Position numbers and translations under genes: made by a program
Assembly: GCA_023627715.1 (NCBI GenBank)
Contig: JAMAHW010000010.1
Span: forward strand, 62,001 to 126,000
Direction: 5' to 3'
Length of the DNA: 64,000 nucleotides
Source of the DNA: Periconia sp. R9002
Lineage: Eukaryota; Ascomycota; Dothideomycetes; Pleosporales; Periconiaceae
Shown: positions 23,801-35,091 of the stretch, piece after piece
Layout: the number at the start of each line of letters is the position of its first letter
How positions within the stretch are numbered: the first letter of the stretch is position 1
The notes under the pieces: generated by a model
Told to the model about the DNA's origin: nothing
Seen by the model: only the letters and a program-made list of their open reading frames with translations
The model's database searches: none

Positions 23801-25861
23801 AGGGGTGTTTGGCGACGAGATGATAACTGCTGCGTTGCAAAGGCTTATGTGAGATGGCATTCTCTGCCGTTCCATTGACTATTTTGGGATGCCTTTTCCA
23901 CTCGCGAGAAGAGCGCGTTGTGGGTATACTGACGAAAGTTGCTGCTAGTTGGTTTCAGCTGCTGTCTACTTGAGTGTGTAGATTGGCCGTGACGTGGTGA
24001 AAATTGGGGCGTTTCCCTTGATCTTCCTCGTTGCCTTGTTTGGACATTTTCGACTCGTGCGATTTAGCAGTTGTTGGGGAGTGGATAATTGTTTTAGGGG
24101 GGATAATAAGTACATGGAAAGCGCAGACAACAGCTTCCCAAACGGGCGAGAAATCAATATTATACCCACGATGCACTCGGTACGATTCGAGCGAAGAAAT
24201 TGTAAACAGTAGGTAGACAGAGAAAGCGGAGGGGATGCTGATTGGTGGGGGATAGATGGATGGCGCACTTTGTTTCAGTAGACAAGGGGCTGAAACTCGG
24301 TTTCCATCTGGAGGGGATCACCAGTGCCGGCAGAGGGTCCGGGCAGTGATCGGCAGAGACAAGCTCAACGGGACAGTGGAGCACAGCAGATGGACAAGAG
24401 ATGCAAGCAACAGCAAGGCTAGGCACTGAGGTTGTCGTCGCAGTGATGCACAAGTCGGTGAAGTGCAAAAGTTGGACGCATCTTCGAAGGTGTAGGTGGG
24501 GTGGTGTTAATGTGGTGATGGGGTGGGGTGAGGTGGTGTCAGTGGATTACATAATGGGGAGGAAAGCGGAAGGAAGGTCTCAGAAGCACAGCAGTGGCTG
24601 CCTGTCAACCAAATGCTAACAGACGGCTTAATCCAACGAATGCAATAATATTGTCTCTCCGCTCAGTGTTGGCTGCTGTTATAGCTGAATGACTTTTGTT
24701 TTCTTGTGCTGACAAGAGAGAGGCATGGCATGGCATGGACTTCGCATGCACCTGGCACCACCGCCGCCCACAACGAAGTCCGTCACAACACGAAACGAAA
24801 CAAAAGGCCGTACGTCAGGCTCTCGGCCTCTCGCTACCACTCCTTCGTCCACGCACGCCGCCTTCTCCACAGTTGGCATCCGTAGGGCTCGCTGTACTGA
24901 CTGGCCCAGGGCAGCTGAGGCATGAAAACGAGGGCTGCTGGCCGTGTTTTTGTAAGAAATTATTCATGGTTGGTTGGTAAGTGAGTGAGTGAGTAGAGAG
25001 TGACGTGACTTTGCTGACCCTGACAAGACACGACCTGTCGCCTTTTTTGCTTTGGCCTGGCTGGTGCGTTCTCCGACCTCCGCCGCTAACCACATTGACT
25101 GCAGAGCCAGATGCTGCCGACGGCTGATAGTACTCTTGTAGAAGCACTATCACGTGCGGCTCAGAAGCGATGCCGGTCGCGGTTGAATATCCATGAAATC
25201 AATGAAGTATCGATAGATAGCGGTGGTTCCCAAAGGACGGCCACAAACCGTCGCGGCAGGCCCCATGAATCAACAGCAGAGCAGCCTCTGCCGCCAGCCA
25301 GCGCTTTAGGACTAGAGCCAGGGGGGATTGCGCATCGAGGTGCTCGATTGGGGGTGCGGTCCCTGTCATGACCCTGCCTATCCCTGCCTGTCCCTGCCAG
25401 TCCCTGGTGGATACGGCCAGACACGACCGCCTTTGGCCTCGCTGCTCTCCACGCCGTATCCACCACCACCCAGGCGTCCAATCCCCGAGCTGCCCGTGCT
25501 GCTTGCCATGCGCCCACTCCCAGGCCTCTGCCTCATTCGGCACCGCGTCGCCCTCAACCCCGACCGCTGACCCAGAAATAGCGCCTCTGTATATTACCCT
25601 CACCCTCTCCCGCCCCTGCGCCGCCAGGTCCCTCTCCTCCATATCTTAATCCCTCCTTTTGCCCACGCTCAAGAGAGGTTGTTTCTTTTCCTTTTGCTCC
25701 TCTTTACCAGACCGAGGCCCTGTCCGACGTCGTTCCACTCTTTTTTGCTACTCACTACATCGCAAGTCGCTTAATCGTAGTCCTGTACATTCTTCCAATC
25801 CACACCACACATTCGTTTACAACCAAATACTCGCTCCCAAGCGTCCATTCGCGCTCCAGCC
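20811..25861. other. 5 kb gap upstream of tyrosinase, no gene seen
   Basis: The longest non-coding stretch in the window. Frames of 60-180 codons exist (for example 23215-23769 on the minus strand) but have no motif, no biased composition and no fitting splice sites. Left part (about 21600-22400) is T/G-rich with GTAT repeats; 23422-23443 has a short tandem repeat; 24725-24740 has GGCAT repeats; 24980-24995 has GTGA repeats; 25360-25450 has CCCTGCC-like clusters. The final 280 bp are strongly C/T-rich and form the presumed tyrosinase leader. A non-coding RNA or a multi-exon gene with tiny exons cannot be excluded. Confidence 0.55.
23422..23443. repeat. CGGGACT triplicate
   Basis: Three consecutive copies of a 7-bp unit, CGGGACT, in the gap upstream of tyrosinase. 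The function is unknown; it may be simple slippage. Confidence 0.8.
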
Positions 25862-28338
25862 ATGGCCGCCTTCAGCAAGCCCAATGGCGGCGTCATGGGC
25901 ATGGTGCTCACCGTCCTGCTCGTTCTCCAGACCGTCACCGCCTCCCACTCCCACATGCGCATGCACCTCATCCACCGCTCTCCTGAGGCCGCTTTGGAAG
26001 CCCGTGCCGATGTCATCTCCAAGGGAGCCGATGATGGCACCGCCTACCCCCGTCTCGAGATCCGAGAGCTCATGAAGAACGAGGACCAGTTCAACCTGTA
26101 CTTGCTTGCCCTCGAGAGCTTCATGGCCAAGCCCAAGACCGACCCTCAATCCTACTACCAGATCTCTGGTGAGCAACCACAGCGAGCAAAATCAGCTCCA
26201 TCCTCCAATGCCTCGTTTTCAGAGCTAACTCCTCCCTCCTAGGTATCCACGGCCGTCCCTTCATTCCCTGGAACGAGCCCGGTCCTTTGGCCAATGTTGC
26301 CGGCTACTGCGCTCACTCCTCCGTTCTGTTCGGTACCTGGCACAGGCCTTATCTCGCTCTCTACGAGCAAGCTCTGTACGCCAACGCCAAGGAGGTGGTT
26401 GCCAGCTTCCCCTCAGGCGAGCGCTCCAAGTGGGAGAACGCCCTCAAGGGTCTTCGTACCCCCTACTTCGACTGGGCTATGGAGCCCACCACCAGCGGCG
26501 AGAACATCCCCAAGATCATCCGCGATGCCAACGTCTCCGTCACCAAGCCCAGCGGAAAGGTCACCATCAAGAACCCCCTTTACTCGTACAGCTTCGGTAG
26601 CTCCCTTCCATCGGAGATGGGCTGGGGCCCCTCCAACGGTTTCCCCGAGACTCTCCGTCAACCCTCTGGCACTACCAGCAACAACGATGCCGTCAACTCC
26701 GCCTTCGGACAGGCCCGCGTCGGTTGGCGCCAGCGTATCTACGCCCTTTTCGCCACCAAGGGTGATTGGGGTCGTGTCAGCTCTTCCCAGTATGGTCTCG
26801 CCACCTCCCGCCAGAACACGGACAGCTACGAGGCTGTCCATGACGAGATTCACAGCACTGTCGGTGGTACCAACGGTCACATGGCTTACCTCGATGTGGC
26901 TGCCTTCGATCCCTTTTTCTGGCTCCACCACGTCAACATTGACCGTTTGCTCACCATGCACCAGATGGTCGCTCCCCAGACTTTCGTCGCTAGCGGAGCT
27001 CTGAGCCAGGGTACCGCCCAGTGGAAACAGGGCGAGATGAAGGATGGCAACACCCCTCTCAAGCCCTTCATGAAGGACTCTTCCGGTGCCTACTACACCA
27101 GCGGCGACGTCAGGGAGACTCGCACCCTGGGCTACTTCTACAAGGAGACCGAGAGCAAGGATGTCAACTCCGTCATCAGCGCCATCAACAAGCTTTATGG
27201 TCTCGGTGAGAAGGGTCTCGCTCTCAACCCCACCTCCAGCTCCTCGTCTGCTGCCCCATCGTCTTCCTCTGCTTCTCGTGGCTCCTCTAGCTCCTCTGGC
27301 CGTGCCACCAGCTCCTCTGCTCCATCGTCGTCCGCCAAGGGTTCCAGCTCTGCTGCCCCATCGTCTTCTGGCAAGGGTTCCAGCTCCGCCGCTCCCGCTT
27401 CTTCCGGAAAGGCCTCCAGCTCTGGTGCTCCTGCGTCCTCTGGTAAAGCTTCCAGCTCTTCTGCTCCTGGTGCCTCCGGCAGCAAGGGACCCGGTGCGTC
27501 TGCGACCAAGCCTTCCGGCGGTGACTCGTCCAAGCCCACTGGCAAGCCTGGAAGTGGAAGCGGACACGGCAACGGCAACGGAAAGCCATTCCCTGGTCGT
27601 CCTTTCAAGGATGGTGACTACGACACTGTTTTGTCTCTTGTTGGTGACAAGTATGGTCTTCCCGGTTCCTGCAAGATCTTCTGCTTCCTCGGCAACAAGC
27701 CCGTTTCTTCCAGCAACTCTACCGGCAACCACACTCTCCCCGGCAACTCCACCAAGCCTGCCACCCCTGCCCCCGTCAAGAACATTACTGGAACCGACTA
27801 CTACAACCACCCCGACTACGTTGGTTCCCACACTTTCTTGGGTGGCTCTGTCGCCAAGACCAACGCTTCGAACCCTGTCCTCGTTGAGGGTTCCATTCCT
27901 CTCACCGCGTGCCTCCAGGGCAAGATCGAGTCTGGCGAGCTCAAGTCTCTCCACCCTGATGATGTCGAGCCTTACCTCAAGGAGAACCTTCACTACAAGG
28001 TGATCGGCCCCAACGGTGATGAGATCCAACCCGAGAAGTTGCCCAACTTCCACGCCAAGGTCAAGTCTTGCCCCGTTACTCCTGCTCCTGAGGGTCAGCT
28101 CCCCACCTTCCACGACTACATTGACTTGCCCCGCGTCAACATCCCGGCCTCCAACCCTTGGACTCCTCCTCCCCCTCCCCCCACGATCCCCTCTTCCGCA
28201 ACCCCTGGCTCCCCTGGCTCTTCCTCCCCCATCGGTTCCATGCCGATGCCCTGGGATGAGCCCGGCTACTGCGTCAGCAAGCGCACCATCAAGTACGTCG
28301 ACAGCAACGGCAAGTTCTTGTACGAGGAGACGTACTAG
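25862..28338 (+). CDS. Secreted tyrosinase with Ser-rich linker
   Basis: 800 residues from two exons; a 74-nt intron (26169-26242, GTGAGC..TAG) restores ISGIHGRPFIPWN. Tyrosinases use a dinuclear copper centre to hydroxylate monophenols and oxidise diphenols to quinones, feeding melanin or protein cross-linking. A hydrophobic segment at about 11-27 (MVLTVLLVLQTVTA) looks like a signal peptide. CuA ligand candidates are H105, H127 and H136 (HGRPFIPWN; YCAHSS; TWHRPYLALYE); C125 two residues before H127 matches the Cys-His thioether bridge of fungal tyrosinases. CuB has HDEIH (302-306) and FWLHHVNIDR (about 331-332). A Ser/Ala/Gly linker (about 428-540) precedes a Cys-containing C-terminal domain rich in N-x-T sites, and a proline run precedes the end. 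The C-terminal region may be a shielding domain removed on activation. Confidence 0.95.
27225..27535 (+). repeat. Ser-rich imperfect coding repeats in tyrosinase
   Basis: Imperfect repeats of the type SSSAAPSSSGKG / SSSGAPASSGKA form a linker of about 110 residues between the catalytic and C-terminal domains. Serine codons are mixed (TCC, TCT, TCG, AGC), so the repeat is clearer in protein than in DNA. Such segments are commonly O-mannosylated and wall-associated in fungi. Confidence 0.85.
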
Positions 28339-29417
28339 ATTAGCACCTCGACAGACAAGAGATGAGGATAGGCAGCGGACAAAAGATAGTGGTCAGTTAG
28401 AACGATGAGGTTGTATAATGGAATGATTGTGTGTTTATATATCTTTTTTGGAAACCCACTATTCTGTCACCAAAAAGGGTTGTATATTGGAACGAACGAT
28501 TTTTTTTTCTTTTTTTTTTTTTTAGAATCCTGGGATAAACAATCATCATCATGAATGGTTTTTCTCTTGGAGCCGCCTTTTTTTCATTTGCTCTCCTCAC
28601 TTTTTTTTTTTTGCGGCGTTTATATTCCCCCATCCATCCATCCATTGAGAAATCATTGCCATCCATCTCCTTGCGTGACGTCGTTTGTGTTATTTCCTAG
28701 CAGTATGTCCCAATAAGAATAATTCAAGACCTTTTTTTTTTGTTCATAATCTTCCCGACTGTTGCATTTGTCGTGGTAACTGCATGTGTGCTGGCTGTGT
28801 GACACAAGCCTAACATATGTAGGTACCACCGCACTCATGTGTGTACGTACACAGGCGCACGAGACGGGCCGCAGCGTGTTTGACATATGCACGTGGTTGG
28901 TCGTTTTTGTGTCACATATGTACCTATGTACTCATGTACCTCCCTCCCTTTCTCCTAGCTACCTATACACGTGCGATTTCCCCACGTTTAGTTATAGTTG
29001 TAGTTACCGTTACACAGGTACATACTTAAGTAGGTACTTAATATACCATTCCACGTTTGCTGTACTACCATACCGCACCGCACGCAGCGCATGGGTGGGC
29101 GAGCAGGCGCTCTGAGTATTATATAAGGTACATGTTCATGTACAACGGCATACCAAACGCAGTACGTGAGTTAGGCATGTTGTATCAATGTTGAGGACAA
29201 AAGCGCAACCAAGTATAGAAATTTAAAACGGCCCAAGAAGAAAACGTGATCTGCGAATTATTCGGAATCATGATTTGAATGCATTTCGTAATACCCTCCT
29301 CCCTCTTAACTCTATATGCTCACTTTGCTTGCTTTTGTTCATATTCATTTCGGTCATAACCTTTTCGTGATGTTAAACCTACTATCCCTATCCCTATCCT
29401 TTTCCTTTTCGCACCTC
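28339..29417. other. Convergent intergenic region
   Basis: 1.1 kb between the 3' ends of tyrosinase and jjj1. T-homopolymers occur at about 28501-28522, 28600-28612 and 28732-28741. From 28815 to 29150 the sequence is dense in GTAC, ACATGT and AGGTAC words. No supported coding frame. Confidence 0.55.
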
Positions 29418-31212
29418 CTACCTCTTCTTCCCCTTCTTCCCCGCCCCCGCACCTCCCGTCCCAGCTCCCTTGGTAACAGCAATAGGAGCCGCATGCCTGC
29501 TCTCCTTGAGATGCTGAAACAATCTCGTTTTCGACGGGAACCCCGCGTTGCACGTCACGCACTTGTGAGCGGCCTCTCCATCGTCGCCATTGCTACTTTG
29601 TTGTTGTTGTGCGGCAGCGGCCGCGGCGGCTTTCTTGGCGCGCTTTTTGGCTGCTGCGCCGAGTTTTTTGCCTTCTGCTGCTGTTTCGGTTGCGGGTGCG
29701 GATGTGGTGGAGGAGGTGGTGGTGGGGTCGTTGTGGATGTCGGGGGCGTTGGCGGGTTTGCGGTAGCTGGCCAGACGGGCTTCGATGTCGGAGCGGGAAG
29801 CGTACTCGTCGTCTTCGCTGTCTGTTGAGGAGTTTTCGGTAGTGGAGGGGTGGGTGGGGGGTTGTTGGGTATCTTTCTCTTCTTCTTCCTTGGAGTGATG
29901 GTCATCGTCATCGTCAGTAAGGGGTATACTTTCGTCTTGGGATATCTCAATGGTGTCGAGGCCTTTTGTGGCTTGGTCTATTGGTGACGCTGAAGAATCG
30001 TTATCTCCCACTTCCACGTCCTCGGTTTGTCCGTCTGTTGACATTGGTATCACAGTGTCGTTGTCGAGTGGTGAGTCTTGATGCAGGTTCAGGTTTGCAT
30101 CGTCCTTTTGCATTTGCCGTTTCAGGGCTTGTATAGCTTTTTGATGCTTTTTGCTCTTCTCGTGCGCATCGTACTGTCGCTCGCTTTTGAACGTCTTGTG
30201 GCACGCCACGCACTCGTAGATAGATTCCTCCACCTCTTCCTCGGATTCTTCAATCAAGTCTTCCGGGTCTCTTGCTTTACTCCAGTCTGGAACTGCATCT
30301 TCCTGCTCGCTCTGCATCTTAGCTGCGTTTGCAGCCCGAGCCTTGGCAGCTCGCGCTTTGTTCGCCTCTCGTTGGGCTTTGGCGGCCTCCTCGGGGGACA
30401 TGGTGCTGGGCATGTACCGCGGATCTCGCTTTCGCACAAATGCCACCAGAGCGCGCACAGCGTCGTTGAACACCCGAATACCCTCCTCACGAGCCTTTTT
30501 GTTCTCCTTCTCCATGGCGCGGCGCATGCGACGATCGGTCGCGTCCGTGGTCCGGTACATGTCCATCCACGCAAATGTTTTGACGGTCGCGAACCCGTTC
30601 CAAATGGCATAAAAGTCCCGCACAACGTCCTCATGAGTATCCTCTTTGTGGCCAAAGGAAGGGTAATCGGGGATCCTGACGCCTTCGTAGTCGGCAGCGT
30701 GAGCCTCCTCACGTGCCAGTTGCTCGAAGGTCTCGCGCACGAAGCCAAAAAAACCATTGGGCGAATCCGAGTAGTCGACATTGCCTCTAAACTTGCCCAT
30801 CATGCGCGAGATATCGTCGGCCGTGGTAACACGCATATTGTATTCATAGTGCTCGTCGCTTGCCCCGCCATCGCCACCACGTAGGATATCCCCCTCGTGC
30901 GCATCGTACCACGCGCGCTCTTGTGGATCGGACAGGACCTGGTAGGCGGATTGAATTTCGGCGAAAAGGGCGGTAGTACGGTCGGTATCACCATAATTGC
31001 GGTCAGGGTGAAGTTCGAGGGCTTTTCGACGGTATGCCTTTTTGATGCTGGGGTAAGTATGTGAGTACGATGTTGAGGCAAAGGGTGGGCATGTGAAGGT
31101 ACTCTTCATCTGTAGCTGTTCTTTCGACACTCAGCAACTCATAATAGCTCGTCTTGACTGGTTGTTGGGCGCTCGCAGCCCCCGCATCGGCGGTTGACTG
31201 TTGCGCGCCCAT
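29418..31212 (-). CDS. jjj1: Jjj1-type J protein with two C2H2 fingers
   Basis: 579 residues from two exons; a 55-nt intron (31048-31102, GTACCT..CAG) restores [12 protein letters not shown]. Jjj1/DNAJC21 proteins recruit and stimulate Hsp70 on cytosolic pre-60S ribosomal particles to release shuttling factors such as Arx1. The J domain covers about residues 20-90 with the essential HPD in LELHPDRN. A central charged region follows. A first zinc finger ([25 protein letters not shown] reduced here to [15 protein letters not shown]) lies near residues 325-350 and a second ([18 protein letters not shown]) near 535-555, the spacing expected of Jjj1. Between them is an acidic Ser/Asp/Glu region and a Lys/Ala/Gln-rich stretch. 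Domain order and ending in basic KKGKKR fit the family well. Confidence 0.95.
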
Positions 31213-32098
31213 ATCGATTCGCTACTGTTCTTGTAGGATATGTAGAAGGCGGGTATAGAGTGAGTGTAGAAAGGTGTGGAGCTGGTATATATGAATTTCC
31301 GTGTCGTGGTGGAGGTGGGTGGAGGTGGAATTAGTATTTATTTATCAAAGTAATTGTTCTGGGGATTGTTGATGATTTTGGCGGGGAAGCGACTAGTCAG
31401 AATGATTCACAGGCACTAGCGCGGCATGGCAGGGCATGGCAAGACAGGGCAGGGCTGAGGCGCAAGAGGCAACCTTGGAACGTGAGGTTTTGAACGATTG
31501 GATGACTCAACTCAATCGGACTGGGGATAGCCGTAGGTACCTAGATGCCTGCGAGTAATGAAACGCCGTGACCTAGAAAAATTTGGGACCGAAGAGAAAA
31601 ATGAGGGAAAAAATTCAGATGGCAAAAGCTATTTAGACGAGATTTGTCGGCAAATGACGCTCTGTTGACATGTAGTTGCATCGAGGCCTTTGGGTAAGTA
31701 TATATGTACTACAGGGACTCCCTCTCTCTTTGGTGCCATGACCCTATTGCATTCAGAGGGTTGAACATTCATTCATTCATTGTCCACGCCACGAGGATTC
31801 ATCATTCAGGTACCCACACTCGCACGCGCGTTTATACATGCATACGGCATCCAATCCATTGATCGCATCCATTTCGTCCATCGCATATCGAGAATATCTG
31901 ATAAACATCCCTACGCCCTTCGCTCTGTCCATGTATCTACCCGTCTGGGCGCCGTGCAGACGTCACCCCATCCCCGGAGCCCAATAAAAACCCCGCGTCA
32001 GCCCACGTGGAAAAATCTGCGTCTGTCAGAGGCTGTCAACTCTTCCAATCTATTCCAACGCCGGCCTATATTTTGTCTCCATATTTCCCTATCTAGAC
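31213..32098. other. Divergent promoter of jjj1 and SPX-RING genes
   Basis: 0.9 kb between two divergent starts. GGCATGGCAGGGCA-type repeats occur at about 31425-31460. Sequence near 31760-32098 is C/T- and A-rich and is the presumed leader of the SPX-RING gene; an open frame there (from 31780) overlaps its start codon in another frame and is judged spurious. Confidence 0.5.
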
Positions 32099-33613
32099 AT
32101 GAAATGGAGCAAAGTCTTTGAGTCTGCTCTTCATAACGAAGGTTTCCCGCCCGAATATGTTGAGTCAGCAATATCGTATTCCCAGCTCAAGAAATGCATC
32201 AAGAGATTGACAGCAGAGCTCCGCCAGATGGGCTTGGATCCCGCCACACTGGATAAGTTGCTCAAACACGTCCAAGACTACAATGACTCTGCAGCCAATC
32301 ATCCCAGCGATAGACCTTTTGAATATATCCTTTCCGATGGAACGGGTTCCAACCAAATCTTCCAGCCCAAACTGCTCTTCTACATCGACGAAGTCGGCGG
32401 TCTACACGATGCAAGACTTGATGCTGAAACCAGGGAAAAGCTGCAAATGCTGGCTGTAGAGACGGGTGTTTCCGACGTGAAGATCTACGAGGTTTCTGAT
32501 TCGGATACGTCCAAAGAGCTCGAGCCCCAGCCCGAGCCAATGGATTCTCCCCACTCCGAAGACATGGCACCGGCGAACCCCTCTGTACGTCCCGGGTACC
32601 GCACTGTCGAAATTCCACTCACATCGGATACCGAGTTCTTTACTACGTTAGCAAGGCAACTATCAGGTCTGGAAGCGTTGGAAACTAGAGAAGAGAAGAG
32701 AATACAAGGCGAGATAGAAGATCTCGGCAAGCAAATCGCCCGCGTGACAGACCCAGATCGTAAAGCCAATAAGAAGGTCCTCGCCGTATGGCGCCAAATC
32801 TTCCAAATATATGTCGAAGAAAACATCTTCTTTGGCACCACCGAACGAGACCATTCAGCACGTGATGCCGCAAAAGCTACTATACGCTTCCAAGAGTTTT
32901 GCAACAAAATTGCCGAGCTGGGACTCGTCGACAAGGTTAGAAAGAAAGAGGGCGCACAGGCGCTGAATATGTTCATGCAGATTAATCGTGAGATTCTCCA
33001 AGGAATGCGGTTTGGTGAGATTAATCATACCGCCATGTTTAAGATCCTAAAGAGTAAGTCTCACACCACTCCACGCCATGCTCATGATGTTGAATCCTGA
33101 CTCGGCCTATAGAATTTGACAAACGCACTGCCCTTGGAGTCAAGTCCACGGTCCCTTCTACCATCTCGTATCCTCAATTCTCCCAGGACCTCGCCAAGGC
33201 CGTCTGTGCAGAGGTGAACACGCAAATTCTGTCTCATGTCCCGCAACTCGACGACTACAACTGCCCCATGTGCATGGATCTCAAGTGGAGACCAGTCAAA
33301 CTGGGATGTGGGCATACTTTCTGCATCCGGTGTCTGATAGTCATGCAGACGAACAAGCAAGATCGCTGTCCACTTTGTAGGGAGATTACAGTCGCAAGAG
33401 CAAATTCTGGTAAGTCTCTTTTTCCCATACCTGCGAAAATGGTACGTTGAAGATGCTGACTTTGAATATCTAGACAACTTAGACGAGGAGCTTGCGAGTT
33501 TCCTGAAGAAGTGGTTTCCGGAAGAGGTCAAGGCAAAGCAGAAGTATAACGAGCTTATGGCAGGTATCGATGCCTACGGTGAGGTTTACAAAGACAAATG
33601 TTCTGTCATGTGA
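32099..33613 (+). CDS. SPX-domain RING protein with CaaX-like tail
   Basis: 463 residues from three exons. Introns at 33054-33112 (GTAAGT..TAG) and 33410-33473 (GTAAGT..TAG) join cleanly. Residues 1 to about 315 form an SPX domain (start MKWSKVFESAL, then YSQLKKCIKRL, and a helical core to INHTAMFKILKKFDKRT); SPX domains bind inositol pyrophosphates and report phosphate status. A C3HC4 RING finger begins at about C369 (CPMCMDLKWRPVKLGCGHTF, then CIRCL and CPLCR), so E3 ubiquitin ligase activity is expected. The last four residues, CSVM, fit a CaaX box, suggesting farnesylation and membrane attachment, an inference. The domain pair is known in fungi and plants (plant NLA proteins degrade phosphate transporters), and a similar job is plausible here but unproven. 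Confidence 0.92.
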
Positions 33614-34551
33614 GCTCATTACCCGGCGCATCCGTCATGTCTCACGAGAAGCTGCTGAATAGTTCGTATTGAGCGCCTGAGCCGTTCGTCGAGAGTGGTG
33701 CCACGTAGTTATGCCTTTTTTTCTGTTTATTTCCTAGGTTGGCCATTTTTCTCTTTTTCATTTACGTACAAGATACCCAGCTGCTGAGCCAGCTCGAGAT
33801 TTATTCCAAGTTGCAAAGCTGTTTCTATTTCGAGGTCACCGTTCAATCTTAGCTTCATCACTAGGAGCTTCACAAATCGTGCTGCGATGCGACTGCAACA
33901 TCTCCATCCACGTCCTTCATAAAATCACGCACAAATAGCTACAGTGGCTGATGAGACATCAGCTCCCTTAGTAGCCTACCAGCCGTTAATATTTGGAAAG
34001 TGCGGCTGGGAAAAAAATCAAAGACAGGAGACCGCGTGCATCTCAGCTCAACCCGCATTCCATTTTGCCTCATTCTCATCGGAACGGATTACGAAGGACT
34101 TGCTAGCCCAAAGGGGGGCGGTGCTGTGGAAGACTCTTTCTCGGGACGTTGTGATGGCAACAATTAGTCACAAGGCCAACAAGTCTTGGAGTGGTGGCTC
34201 AGCACCACAGCTACGGCTCACGCTGTCAGCACTTACTCTCCATTATTATCACCTTCAGCCGGCAACAACCTGATCCGCGACACCTCCACGATGGCAAAGC
34301 AACCTTACCTAGCTTTTCTTGTTGTTTGGTTACACGGCCTGAAAATGGGCGTGGATATATAAATTGGAAGAGACGGTGTGGTTCAGAGTCATTTCATACT
34401 CACATCAATCAGTACAATCACAGCAACCAACACTACTCATCATCTTTCCATTCCATCTTCTATTTAATCCCTTCGATATCCTATATAATCTCTACTATTA
34501 ATCAACTTCAACCCTCCTACACCTCCAAACCTCCAAAACAACCCCATCAAA
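33614..34551. other. Cupredoxin upstream region
   Basis: 0.94 kb after the SPX-RING gene. The ORFs in it lack support. It includes the TATA element listed separately and a long A/C/T-rich leader (about 34390-34551) typical of strongly expressed fungal genes. Confidence 0.55.
34356..34363 (+). promoter_or_regulatory. TATA box of the cupredoxin gene
   Basis: A perfect TATATAAA about 190 bp ahead of the ATG, followed by a leader poor in G and free of in-frame upstream starts. One of the clearest core promoters in the window. Confidence 0.65.
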
Positions 34552-35091
34552 ATGTTCACCCCCAAATCCCTCTTCCTCGCCACCACCACCCTCTTCACCC
34601 TCGGCACCGCCCTCCCCCAAACCATCACCCCAACAGGCGTCGTGCACCGCATCTTTGCCGGCTCAACAACCGAAAACGGTGGTCTCCACTTCGAGCCGCA
34701 AAACGTCGTGGCCGCCATCGGCGATGACATCGAATTCCACTTCCTCCCTAAAAACCACACCATCACGCAATCCAGCTTCGACGCGCCGTGCGAGCCCCTC
34801 GCCGACGGCTCCGGCGTCTTCTCCGGCTTCAACTTCCGCACCGATGCCGGCGAGGCCCCCAACGTGTTCCGCTTCACCGTCAAGAGCAACGAGCCTTTCT
34901 GGTACTACTGCAGCCAGACGAATGGGGATCATTGCCAGAAGGGCATGAGCGGCGTCATCAATCAGAACTTCAACAGCGATAAGACGTTGGCTGCGTACAA
35001 GGAGAAGGCCAAGACGGCCGTCACGAAGCAGCCTTCGGCGGATCCGTTGAAGTTCCAGGGTGGACAGATTCTGCCGAATAAGCCTTTGTGA
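34552..35091 (+). CDS. Secreted cupredoxin-like protein
   Basis: 179 residues, no intron. A signal peptide ends near residue 20 (LFTLGTALP). The rest is a single cupredoxin fold of the fungal extracellular serine-rich/cupredoxin family. A complete type 1 copper ligand set is visible: H69 in PKNHTITQSSF, C120 in FWYYCSQTNGD, H127 and M132 in HCQKGM. C80 in DAPCEPL and C128 could form the conserved disulfide. There is no long Ser-rich tail or GPI-type hydrophobic end, so the protein is probably soluble and secreted. The sequence supports copper binding and electron transfer or copper handling; the partner is unknown. The start context AAAATGTTC is acceptable and no upstream in-frame ATG exists. 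Confidence 0.9.
   Translation: MFTPKSLFLATTTLFTLGTALPQTITPTGVVHRIFAGSTTENGGLHFEPQNVVAAIGDDIEFHFLPKNHTITQSSFDAPCEPLADGSGVFSGFNFRTDAGEAPNVFRFTVKSNEPFWYYCSQTNGDHCQKGMSGVINQNFNSDKTLAAYKEKAKTAVTKQPSADPLKFQGGQILPNKPL

Noticed and set aside
26413..28113. 566-codon minus-strand ORF opposite tyrosinase
   Set aside because: Antisense shadow of a highly biased coding sequence; composition (Gly/Val/Arg-rich) mirrors the tyrosinase codons.
31780..32121. 113-codon frame overlapping the SPX-RING start
   Set aside because: It lies in the presumed leader in another frame, and the SPX domain begins exactly at the ATG at 32099.
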